In this document: positions 16,689 to 23,644 of the stretch, piece after piece
How positions within the stretch are numbered: the first letter of the stretch is position 1
Layout of the letters: the number at the start of each line of letters is the position of its first letter
Assembly (NCBI RefSeq): GCF_030409805.1
Contig: NZ_JAUFQP010000007.1
Span: 1 to 64,000, forward strand
Length of the DNA: 64,000 bases
Direction: 5' to 3'
Source of the DNA: Algibacter miyuki
GTDB lineage: Bacteria; Bacteroidota; Bacteroidia; Flavobacteriales; Flavobacteriaceae
Made by a program: the position numbers and the translations under genes
Notes under the pieces: model-generated
Seen by the model: the letters and a program-made list of their open reading frames with translations, nothing else
Databases searched by the model: none
What the model was told of the DNA's origin: nothing

Positions 16689-17327
16689 ATGAGAATAACT
16701 ATAACTATCTTACTAATTTGCTTCTACAATCTTATTTCATTTGGCCAAAAGAAAGAGCTTTATGTTAATGACAATTTTGAATATATCTCAAAAACTGAGT
16801 TTGACAAAAAGTTTGAACAACCCCTTGACTATAATTTAAGATTTGAATTAGACTCAACATATTTAAATGTAAAAGTATCCAGATACAAAAAAGGCAAAAT
16901 CGAATTAACGGTACTTGACTCAATTAAAAATGTATTTTATATAAACAAAGATGAGGAGTTTAGCAATAATGACATATTTCTCATAAACTATTATCCTGGA
17001 AATGACAAATGCAGTACAGATGGATATAAATCAAATTTCAAATCAAAATATAATCAATATCGTAGAAAACTTGATAAAATAGAAAATTTAAAACAATTGT
17101 TTGTATATAAATCAGATGACGAATTAAATGGATTCGGTAATAAAATTGAATGGCAACCTGATATCAATAGTCTGATTGAAAAGACGTTTTACCCTATTCC
17201 CTATCCTTGTGGAGGCTATGTGATAATTGATAGTAAAGGCAATTTCATTTCTGAAAGAGGAGAATATTGCTATTGGAAAGGATTAATAACTGAAATAAAA
17301 ACTTTTGCTAACACCGTGTATAATTAA
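16689..17327 (+). CDS. Secreted cassette protein, 212 residues
   Basis: Cassette 9. Clear signal peptide (MRITITILLICFYNLISFGQ), then a lysine-rich mature part with a cysteine-containing end (PIPYPCGGYVIIDSKGNF, GEYCYWKG). Probably periplasmic or surface. The last residues FANTVYN are read from the attC-like site, which also supplies the stop. No family recognised. Confidence 0.65.
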   Translation: MRITITILLICFYNLISFGQKKELYVNDNFEYISKTEFDKKFEQPLDYNLRFELDSTYLNVKVSRYKKGKIELTVLDSIKNVFYINKDEEFSNNDIFLINYYPGNDKCSTDGYKSNFKSKYNQYRRKLDKIENLKQLFVYKSDDELNGFGNKIEWQPDINSLIEKTFYPIPYPCGGYVIIDSKGNFISERGEYCYWKGLITEIKTFANTVYN

Positions 17328-17436
17328 TGGCTGGTTCTCGCCTACTTACGAAAATCCTCGCGGATTTTCTATTCGGTTTTTATTTGCTAAATTAGGTGCT
17401 TAAACACGCCGCTAATCATACACAAACACGTTGTGC
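17303..17436 (+). repeat. attC-like site 9 (ends cassette 9)
   Basis: Left end TTTTGCTAAC (17303-17312) is the exact reverse complement of the cassette 9 start GTTAGCAAAA (16670-16679). Right end GTTGTGC at 17430. Core nearly identical to site 5. Overlaps the 3' end of the cassette 9 gene. Subfamily A. Confidence 0.87.
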
Positions 17437-17458
17437 ATAATTTAAGAAAACCGACAAA

Positions 17459-17962
17459 TTGAATAGATTAATAGGAATTATATTGACCTTTTTACTTCTG
17501 ATTTCTTGTAAGAATTCGGAAAAAACGGAAACGGAAAAAAATTCTGAATCTGAAAATAAAATCACTCAAACGGAATTTAAAAAAGTGGAATCTCAAAATT
17601 CGCTGAACTTGGAATACCAACTTTTAGACGAAAATGATGAACAAATAAATTTTATGAGTTTAAAGAAGATGCCTGAATTTCCTGGCGGACTTGATTCTCT
17701 AACGATATTTATTCAAAATAACTTTACTTTTAAACAAGAATTTATTGAAAAGGTTGAGGGAAAAGTTAAAGCGACATTTGTTGTTGACACGTTAGGTAAA
17801 GTTGTTGATATTGAAATTATAGAAGGATTTAAAAATCATATTGACAAATCTTGCTATGATGTAATTTCAAAATTACCTGATTGGAAACCTGCTGAATTGA
17901 CTAAAAATAAAAAAGTTAAAGTGAAATTCCTTTTACCATTTAAATTTGTACCGGAAAAATAA
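17459..17962 (+). CDS. TonB C-terminal domain lipoprotein
   Basis: Cassette 10. TTG start giving a lipoprotein signal MNRLIGIILTFLLLISC with the acylated cysteine at residue 17, a charged linker rich in E, K and S, and a TonB-C domain (MPEFPGGLDSLTIFIQNNF ... GKVKATFVVDTLGKVVDIEI ... LPDWKPAE). Proteins of this kind in Bacteroidota carry only the C-terminal domain of energy-transducing TonB. Being a lipoprotein with no transmembrane anchor, it is unlikely to transduce energy itself; it may bind TonB-dependent receptors. Confidence 0.75.
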   Translation: MNRLIGIILTFLLLISCKNSEKTETEKNSESENKITQTEFKKVESQNSLNLEYQLLDENDEQINFMSLKKMPEFPGGLDSLTIFIQNNFTFKQEFIEKVEGKVKATFVVDTLGKVVDIEIIEGFKNHIDKSCYDVISKLPDWKPAELTKNKKVKVKFLLPFKFVPEK

Positions 17963-17969
17963 AAAAAAC

Positions 17970-18104
17970 TATGCACAACACCGTATAAAAATAATTGCGA
18001 TTTAGTGCTTAATCAAAGGTCGTTGCGTGTTTGTAACGTCTGATTTTCCTTCGGAAAATCAGACGTTACAAACACGCAACTATTCTTATACATAAACGTT
18101 GTAC
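17970..18104 (+). repeat. attC-like site 10 (ends cassette 10), with a 28-bp perfect hairpin
   Basis: Left end TATGCACAAC (17970-17979) is the exact reverse complement of the cassette 10 start GTTGTGCATA (17430-17439). Right end GTTGTAC at 18098. The centre is a perfect inverted repeat with 28-base arms (18022-18049 and 18053-18080) and a three-base loop. Subfamily B. Confidence 0.88.
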
Positions 18105-18124
18105 CCAATTAGAAACCGCCCAAC

Positions 18125-19228
18125 CTCCATTCAATAACTTAACGCAACAAATCTAAATTAATAGATTTGTTATAATGGAAGTAAAAAAACATAGACGACT
18201 TACCCTTAAAGAAAGAGTACAAATAGAGACCCTTTTAAACGAAAATAGATCCAAAGCTTATATCGCTAAACAGCTCGGCCGAGCACGATCTACAATCTCT
18301 AGAGAAATAAACAAATTAGTAGATAATCCCAATGATAAATACGATGCAGATTTATCGCATTGGTGTGCTAAAGATGATTACCTAAACAAAAGAAATTTAG
18401 ACAAAATAAGCACTCATAAACCTTTAAAACATTTTGTCTATAAAGGACTTTTATCTCAGTGGACGCCTGAACAAATCTCTGGAAGAATTAAAGAACTTTA
18501 TCCTAATGACCCTATTATGTCTATCTCTCATGAAGCTATTTACAAACATATTTATACAAGACCTCAAGCCAGTTTAAATAGAAAACTAATCAAACTACTG
18601 GTACGTAAAAAAACAAGACGGAGACCGCCTAAAAAAAGACGTGGAACTGGTAGCAAAATAATCAACCAAATCAGTATAGACAACAGACCTAAGCATATTG
18701 ATGATAGAATTGAAATTGGGCACTGGGAAGGCGACTTAATCATCGGTAAGAATCATAAAAGTGCCATCGGAACCATTGTTGAACGTAAAGCTCGATATAC
18801 TATTATTATAAAACTTGACTCTAAAAAAGCGGATGAAGTCGCTAAAATGTTTTCTCATAAACTAAATCAATTAAACAACATTTTTAAAAAATCTATGACT
18901 TACGACAACGGAATTGAAATGGCTAGACACGAAAAAATAACTCAAAATACTGGTATGAAAATTTTCTTTGCACACCCCTATTCTTCATGGGAAAGAGGTA
19001 CTAATGAAAACACTAATGGACTCATTAGAAGGTACCTTCCTAAAGGAACAGATTTTAACCAAATTGATGAAAAATTACTCATGAATATTCAAGAAAAACT
19101 TAACAATAGACCGCGTAAAATTATTGGCTATAAAACGCCTAAAGAAATTATGGATTCTGAACTTAAAAATGTAGCTTAGTAGCTAACAAAAAAAAGCAAC
19201 GTTTGTTGCGTTAGAACCTTGAATGCAG
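18125..19228 (+). mobile_element. IS30-family insertion sequence
   Basis: About 1.1 kb around an intact transposase. Imperfect terminal inverted repeats are visible: left CATTCAA...AACGCAACAAA (18128-18151) against right TTTGTTGCGTT...TTGAATG (about 19202-19225). I cannot define the target duplication with certainty. It lies about 20 bases inside cassette 11, just behind attC-like site 10. Confidence 0.75.
18175..19179 (+). CDS. IS30-family transposase
   Basis: 334 residues, full length for the family. N-terminal helix-turn-helix (LTLKERVQIETLLNENRSKAYIAKQLGRA with TISREI), then the DDE integrase core: first D in GHWEGDLIIGKNHKSAIG, second D in MTYDNGIE, E in RGTNENTNGLIRRYLPKGT. All catalytic residues are present, so the element may still be active. 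Confidence 0.93.
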   Translation: MEVKKHRRLTLKERVQIETLLNENRSKAYIAKQLGRARSTISREINKLVDNPNDKYDADLSHWCAKDDYLNKRNLDKISTHKPLKHFVYKGLLSQWTPEQISGRIKELYPNDPIMSISHEAIYKHIYTRPQASLNRKLIKLLVRKKTRRRPPKKRRGTGSKIINQISIDNRPKHIDDRIEIGHWEGDLIIGKNHKSAIGTIVERKARYTIIIKLDSKKADEVAKMFSHKLNQLNNIFKKSMTYDNGIEMARHEKITQNTGMKIFFAHPYSSWERGTNENTNGLIRRYLPKGTDFNQIDEKLLMNIQEKLNNRPRKIIGYKTPKEIMDSELKNVA

Positions 19229-19296
19229 CAAAAACCAACAAAATTTTAATTTTTGTACGTGGAATTTGAGCAAAATAGCTGAATAAAAAAACTGAA

Positions 19297-19455
19297 ATGG
19301 AAAAACTAAAAACCACGGGAAAAAGCAGTATGCGATTTTTGCAAATCTTTCCAGACATTAATGTTGACGCGGAAAAACGGAATAAAGTAATTCTTTTAAA
19401 TCATAAATTCAACATGTTGAAATTGAGAATCATAACAAACAAAAAAAATGACTGA
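19297..19455 (+). CDS. Possible 52-residue cassette 11 protein
   Basis: ATG frame between the IS30 end and the next small gene, MEKLKTTGKSSMRFLQIFPD..., basic and helical. Its end overlaps the next start by eight bases, which suggests coupling. Could be chance or a remnant of a longer gene cut by the IS. Confidence 0.3.
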   Translation: MEKLKTTGKSSMRFLQIFPDINVDAEKRNKVILLNHKFNMLKLRIITNKKND

Positions 19456-19570
19456 AAGCAACAAGAAATACTTTCGAATTTTAGGAATCATTGTTTCAAT
19501 TGTAATAATTTTACTTTTTATAGATTTTATTTTTGAAAATTTCATTAGTGGTTGGTATAATCCAAAATAA
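19448..19570 (+). CDS. 40-residue single-pass membrane peptide
   Basis: Cassette 11. MTESNKKYFRIL followed by a hydrophobic helix of about 17 residues and a short tail NFISGWYNPK. Ends 34 bases before the attC-like site. Resembles the membrane peptide of cassette 2 in design only. Confidence 0.45.
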   Translation: MTESNKKYFRILGIIVSIVIILLFIDFIFENFISGWYNPK

Positions 19571-19603
19571 CTTGAATAAAAATATGAACAGAAAAAATGC
19601 ACT

Positions 19604-19685
19604 AAACCCCAACAAAGTATAAAAATAATCGCTTAAATTCGTGCTCTACCAAAGGGCCTTGCGTGTTTATACCCAACCGTTAGCA
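19604..19685 (+). repeat. attC-like site 11, truncated (ends cassette 11)
   Basis: Left end AACCCCAAC (19605-19613) does not pair with the cassette 11 start GTTGTACCC. The site is only about 80 bp: the subfamily B left arm runs to TTGCGTGTTT and then jumps to the outer right arm (ATACCCAACC-GTTAGCA), so the tip hairpin is missing. Confidence 0.7.
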
Positions 19686-19695
19686 AACAGCAGAA

Positions 19696-20121
19696 ATGAA
19701 AATAAAATTCAAAAAAAAAAGATTACTTACGAATTTAATCCTCGGAATAGTTTGGATTGGACTTGGAGTATTTAATGTATGGGAAGCCGAAAATAATCGT
19801 TGGTCTGATTATGGTTATTTAATAATTGGAATTTTATACGTTGGACATTATTTGTACGATTTGACAAATCAATATCTAACGATAGAAAACGGAACGATTC
19901 GAAAAAATGGACTTTATGGATTTAGAAAAAAAATAAATCTAAATGAAATAAATTAGATTAAAAAATTTGCAGGAGATTATAAGCTGAAAACAGAACAAAA
20001 GGAATTGAAAATCAATACGGAATTAATTGACAAAGATTCGCTGACTGAATTGAATAAAATATTGGCGGAACTGAATTTACCACCTGAAAAAACGCCATTT
20101 GCTACCACCTTGTGTAATTAA
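19696..20121 (+). pseudogene. Membrane-anchored PH-like protein interrupted by an in-frame TAG
   Basis: Cassette 12. The first 86 codons encode two membrane helices (about 10-28 and 38-55) and a short beta-strand part (LTIENGTIRKNGLYGFRKKINLNEIN), then a TAG at 19954-19956. The same frame stays open for 54 more codons (IKKFAGDYKLKTEQKELKIN...LNKILAELNL) to a TAA at 20119-20121 inside the attC-like site. The second part continues the same domain, so a single point mutation has broken one gene of 141 residues. A functional 86-residue truncated form cannot be excluded. Confidence 0.7.
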
Positions 20122-20232
20122 TTGCTTTTACTTGCTTACTTGGAAAATTCCTTAGGAATTTTCTCGGGTTCGTATTTGCTTATTAAATTAGTTACTTAAT
20201 CACGCAACTAACCATATACAAGACCGTTTTTA
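20098..20232 (+). repeat. attC-like site 12 (ends cassette 12)
   Basis: Left end TTTGCTACC (20098-20106) pairs with the cassette 12 start GTTAGCAAA (19679-19687) apart from one base: the otherwise invariant AAC is ACC. Right end GTTTTTA at 20226. Tip hairpin GAAAATTCC/GGAATTTTC. Subfamily A. Confidence 0.78.
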
Positions 20233-20278
20233 TATATTATAGAGAAAATTAGTAACTATCAAATTAACTCTGAATAAC

Positions 20279-20785
20279 TTGAAAAAGATAATAACTTTAT
20301 ATTTTATTCTAAATTGTTGGAATTTAACTTTTGGTCAAAATGAAAAATTTGACTCAATTAATTCAATAATATCAAAAATTGAATCGAACAAAAACCTGAA
20401 TAAATCTAAATTTGATTACAACAAACTAAATCCTGTTTTAATAACAAAAGGTTCAACATTAGAAGTCTGGAGTAAGAATGCTGAAATATTAAAAACAAAA
20501 GAAAGAATGCTTTTATCTTGGGGTATTTTTATTGGAGTAACTTATTTTTCAGAGAATAAACCAATTCAATATTTTGAAATTGAAAAGAATTTTGAAACAG
20601 AAGAAAAAAATTATAAAAAATCAATTCAAGTTTTTAAAATTGAATATTATTATTTAAACTGTAATAATCTTTTAAACTGTATAAAAATTGAAGGTGAAAG
20701 AAAAAATAGTTTTGGGGATATAAAATATCTTCCTAAAGCACACATAACTCCTTTGAAATATGCAAAAAAAGCATTGAAGATTTAA
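20279..20785 (+). CDS. Secreted cassette protein, 168 residues
   Basis: Cassette 13. TTG start, signal peptide MKKIITLYFILNCWNLTFGQ, lysine/asparagine-rich mature protein with a central hydrophobic stretch (LLSWGIFIGVTYF) and a cysteine-containing part (YYLNCNNLLNCIKIEGERK). No family recognised. Confidence 0.55.
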   Translation: MKKIITLYFILNCWNLTFGQNEKFDSINSIISKIESNKNLNKSKFDYNKLNPVLITKGSTLEVWSKNAEILKTKERMLLSWGIFIGVTYFSENKPIQYFEIEKNFETEEKNYKKSIQVFKIEYYYLNCNNLLNCIKIEGERKNSFGDIKYLPKAHITPLKYAKKALKI

Positions 20786-20878
20786 AATAAAAACTAAAAA
20801 ACAACAATTTACCAACACCATGTTTAAAAATTGCTAAATTAGCCCTTAATCAAAGGTCGTTGCCATTCATTGGCGGAA

Positions 20879-22216
20879 TGTACTTTCCTGAAATAGGTTG
20901 ATTAAAAATTAAACCATTAATTATAGTCCCTTATGAAAACAGAAAATGAACACTGGCGAAAAAAAAGCTCCCAAAAAGTAAGTCTAGAAACTAAACTTTT
21001 AGTCATTGATCAAATTCTTAACGGACACCTTTCCAACAACCAAGCTTCAAAAAAGTATGATGTTTCTAGAACATCATTACCTATTTTGGATAAGAAAATA
21101 TAGTATCTTAGTACAACAAAACATGGGTATGAGCAAAAACGATGAAATCAAAAGGTTAAAGAAAAAAATCGAAGAACTTGAATTCCAGAAAGACTTCCAA
21201 CAAGACATTACAGCTAACATCTAACTCATTACAGGCGTCGATATGTCAAAAAAGTCATTACCCAAAACATTAGCAAAAGAAGAAAGACCGTATAAAAGAA
21301 AATGGCTCTATGGATGTTTTGAGATATCTAAATAAGCTTTTCACAAAAGGCTCGAAGCTCAACAAAAACAAGACGTAGACCAGTAAAGACTAATCAAAAT
21401 GGTTAAGGACTACAGAAAAAAAGTAGGATCTAAAACTGGTGGCACAAAACTATACTTTGAACTAAAGCAAAACTTTATAAACGCTGATATTAAAATTGGT
21501 AGAGACAAGTTTTATAGGCTCCTTAGATTAAACAATCTTTTGATTCCTAAAAACAAAAATGACATTAAACCACAAACTCTAACCATATGTATAAAAAATA
21601 TCATAATCTTGTCAAAGACCACGTAACTACTAGACCGAAACAGCTTTGGGTAAGCGATATTACATACATTAAAACTGAAAATGGACACAATTACTTAGAT
21701 CTAGTAACAGATGCTTATTCTAAGCAAATTATGGGATACAAAATTGATAACCATATAAGATACATCCCTTTGTAAAGATGCGCTGGCTATGATTATTAAA
21801 AACAGAAAATATCCCCAAAAAAAACTCATTCATCATTCTGATAGAGGTTTTCAATACTGTAATCCGAAGTATATAATATTACAATGAGTATGACAGAACA
21901 ATACGACTCACATGAAAACACTGTAAATAAACGCATTAATAGAACACTAAAATATGAATACGGACTAATACAAATTATTAAAAGTACTCAGTTAGCTCAG
22001 AAAATGACTAAACAAGCTGTATATATTTATAACAATCTAAGAATTCATTTTAGCCTCAATTTAAGAAAATCTGCTGAGATACATTTAAACCAAAACATCA
22101 AATACAAATCATATCGAAGAAATAATGTAAATTTACCTGAACTAACTATTTAGAATATAAATAATTTAAAGCTATAAATTAGACCAAAAAAGGTCAACCT
22201 ATATCAGCATAATACA
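20879..22216 (+). mobile_element. Degenerate IS3-family insertion sequence
   Basis: 1338 bp bounded by imperfect terminal inverted repeats: left TGTACTTTCCTGAAATAGG(TTGA), right (TCAA)CCTATATCAGCATAATACA, matching at about 18 of 23 positions. Size is typical for the IS3/IS150 group. No convincing target duplication. Interrupts attC-like site 13. Confidence 0.75.
20934..22153 (+). pseudogene. IS3-family transposase, multiply broken (orfA and orfB)
   Basis: orfA begins at 20934 (MKTENEHWRKKSSQKVSLETK, helix-turn-helix with NQASKKYDVSRTSL), shifts frame near 21065-21105 and ends at 21224 with a coiled-coil segment (NDEIKRLKKKIEELEFQKDF). orfB is in pieces: 21399-21626, 21587-21775 (RPKQLWVSDITYIKTENG, first catalytic D), about 21776-21886 (IHHSDRGFQY, second D) and 21884-22153. 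The motif that should hold the catalytic glutamate reads ENTVNKRINRTLK instead of AERVNG, so it is lost. Not functional. Confidence 0.85.
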
Positions 22217-22344
22217 AATTCAACATAACCAATAAAACATACTTTGTTGTTTGCTTCTAATTTTATTCGAAAATCTTAGTGTACAAAAGCATAGCTTCTC
22301 ATATACAAGTACGTTGTTAACTTCTTTTTTTTTAAAAAAACAGT

Positions 22345-22749
22345 ATGAATAAAAAAACAGGTTTAAAAGAAGTCATTTATATCGGAATTGGCGGCATGGT
22401 TGGTGGTGGGATTTTCGCAGTACTCGGGCTTGCAGTATCACTTGCCAAAGTCGGAACACCAATAGCTTTCTTATTCGCTGGTATTTTAGCTTTAATAACG
22501 CCCTACAGTTATGTTAACCTATCAAAAAAGTATCCGGACAAGGGAGGAACCGTTAAATTCATTAATCAAGGTTTCGGTTAAACAATATTTAGTGGTGGTA
22601 ATAATAACCTTTTGTGGATTAGTTACATTATAATGCTTTACGCTTCAGCATTTGGCTCTTACGCACCAAATTTATTCGAGTTAACATACAACAAAATCTT
22701 TGACTCTCAAATCTATGCAAGTGTAATTATTGGGATTTGCATTTTATAA
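22345..22749 (+). pseudogene. Amino acid permease (APC family) fragment
   Basis: Starts like an APC transporter (KKTGLKEVIYIGIGGMVGGGIFAVLG, with the GGMVGGGIF motif of helix 1) and continues with helix 2 and PDKGGTVKFINQGFG. An in-frame TAA at 22579-22581 follows; the frame then reopens with family-like sequence (IFSGGNNNLLWISYIIMLYASAFGSYAP) to 22749. Only about 135 of some 430 codons remain, so the gene has a nonsense mutation and has lost its 3' two thirds where the MarC gene begins. Confidence 0.8.
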
Positions 22750-22783
22750 GAGTTCATTTATAAAAAAAAAGAAAAAAAATAAT

Positions 22784-23404
22784 ATGGATAATTTAATCAC
22801 ATTTTCAATCACCGTTTTCACTGGATTCTTCGCAATTATGAATCCTATTTCTAACATGCCAATATTCCTAAGTTTAGTTGAAGGAGCTGACAAAAAAACA
22901 AAACAAAGAATAAACTTAAAAGCCATATCGGTTGCCTTTATTATTGTTACTGTGTTTGTTGTTTTAGGGAAATTCATCTTTGAATTATTCGGAATAACAA
23001 TACCTGCATTTAAAATAACGGGAGGTATATTAATATTCTATGTCGGTTTTGAGATGTTACAGTCTAAAAAATCCAATGTTAAACATATAAAGAATTTTAA
23101 TATTGATGAAAATATTGCCATATCACCTTTAGCTATACCTATTTTAGCTGGACCTGGAACAATTGTTACAGCTATGAATTTTGTTTCTCATGCATCCTAT
23201 ATTCATATTGCCTTAGTTATACTAATTTTCGGAATTATGTGTTTACTAACCTATATAACATTTAATTTAAGCGATTTTATTGCCAAAAAAATTGGAGACA
23301 ATGTAATTTCTGTTATCGGAAAATTAATGGGACTAATCATAGCAATTATTGGAACAGGTATGATTATCGAAGGAATAAAAATATCATTTAATTTAACAAG
23401 TTAA
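22784..23404 (+). CDS. MarC/NAAT-family inner membrane transporter
   Basis: 206 residues with six predicted helices. Family motifs: FFAIMNPISNMPIF in helix 1, KITGGILIFYVGFEML, and SPLAIPILAGPGTIVTAMN. The start is set at MDNLITFSITVF; the frame is open upstream, but only through the permease remnant and an A-rich stretch. The true substrate of MarC proteins is unresolved. It follows the permease fragment directly and has no attC-like site behind it. Confidence 0.88.
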   Translation: MDNLITFSITVFTGFFAIMNPISNMPIFLSLVEGADKKTKQRINLKAISVAFIIVTVFVVLGKFIFELFGITIPAFKITGGILIFYVGFEMLQSKKSNVKHIKNFNIDENIAISPLAIPILAGPGTIVTAMNFVSHASYIHIALVILIFGIMCLLTYITFNLSDFIAKKIGDNVISVIGKLMGLIIAIIGTGMIIEGIKISFNLTS

Positions 23405-23644
23405 AAAACACATAGTACTGAGTAAAAACGGCAAAACCAATTAATTCTGAAATTAGAATAAAAACGTATTATGAAGATGAATTTCACTTTGCTCGTAATA
23501 ACAAAAGTTAAATAGAATAAAAAAAATAACGGGTTACAACAAACAACCGAGATGAAAAATGGATTATTTATTAAACTTTAGTTTAACTTTGCTTCTATAG
23601 TTGGATCTTAAATAACACTCCAATTTATTTATAAAAGAGACAAA
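23405..23644. other. Intergenic remnant at the distal edge of the island
   Basis: AT-rich, no gene. GGGTTACAAC at 23532-23541 looks like the left end of an attC-like site but has no palindrome behind it and no cassette start to pair with, so it is at best a relic. TAACTTTG at 23584-23591 matches the TAnnTTTG promoter box and may serve the methyltransferase. Confidence 0.4.

Larger units (their letters stand above)
9333..22319 (+). mobile_element. Integron-like array of about 13 gene cassettes
   Basis: Runs from an attI-like junction behind the recombinase to the right half of an attC-like site split by an IS. Fourteen boundaries share an invariant GTT. For each cassette the bases after GTT are the reverse complement of the bases before AAC at the head of its terminal repeat: perfect over 8-10 bases in cassettes 1-6 and 8-10, one mismatch in 7, degraded in 11-13. 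The repeats are palindromic, mostly 132-138 bp, and all recognisable cassette genes are on the plus strand. Cassette lengths (first T to next G) are about 2632, 778, 626, 937, 688, 661, 443, 530, 760, 668, 1581 (with IS30), 547 and 2087 (with IS3) bases. Confidence 0.88.
20808..22319 (+). repeat. attC-like site 13, split by an IS3 element
   Basis: Left half at 20808-20864 (TTTACCAAC then subfamily B left arm to GGTCGTTGCC) and right half at about 22244-22319 (TTGTTTGCTTCT...TATACAAGTAC-GTTGTTA). Together they would make one subfamily B site. The left end does not pair with the cassette 13 start GTTTTTATA. Confidence 0.7.

Noticed and set aside
19176..19602. Two minus-strand frames behind the IS30 transposase.
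   Set aside because: They overlap the IS end and the reverse of small plus-strand frames; composition is typical of antisense shadows.
11813..20232. The repeats could be MITEs or REP elements inserted between genes.
   Set aside because: MITEs carry their own constant ends and flanking target duplications. Here the terminal 8-10 bases differ at each site and pair with the start of the same cassette, which only cassette excision and insertion explains.
11813..22319. The regular repeats could be read as a CRISPR array.
   Set aside because: Repeat units are about 135 bp and palindromic, spacers are whole genes of 400-2600 bp, and there are no cas genes.
23532..23541. GGGTTACAAC as the end of a fourteenth cassette.
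   Set aside because: No palindrome follows and no cassette start pairs with it; kept only as a possible relic.
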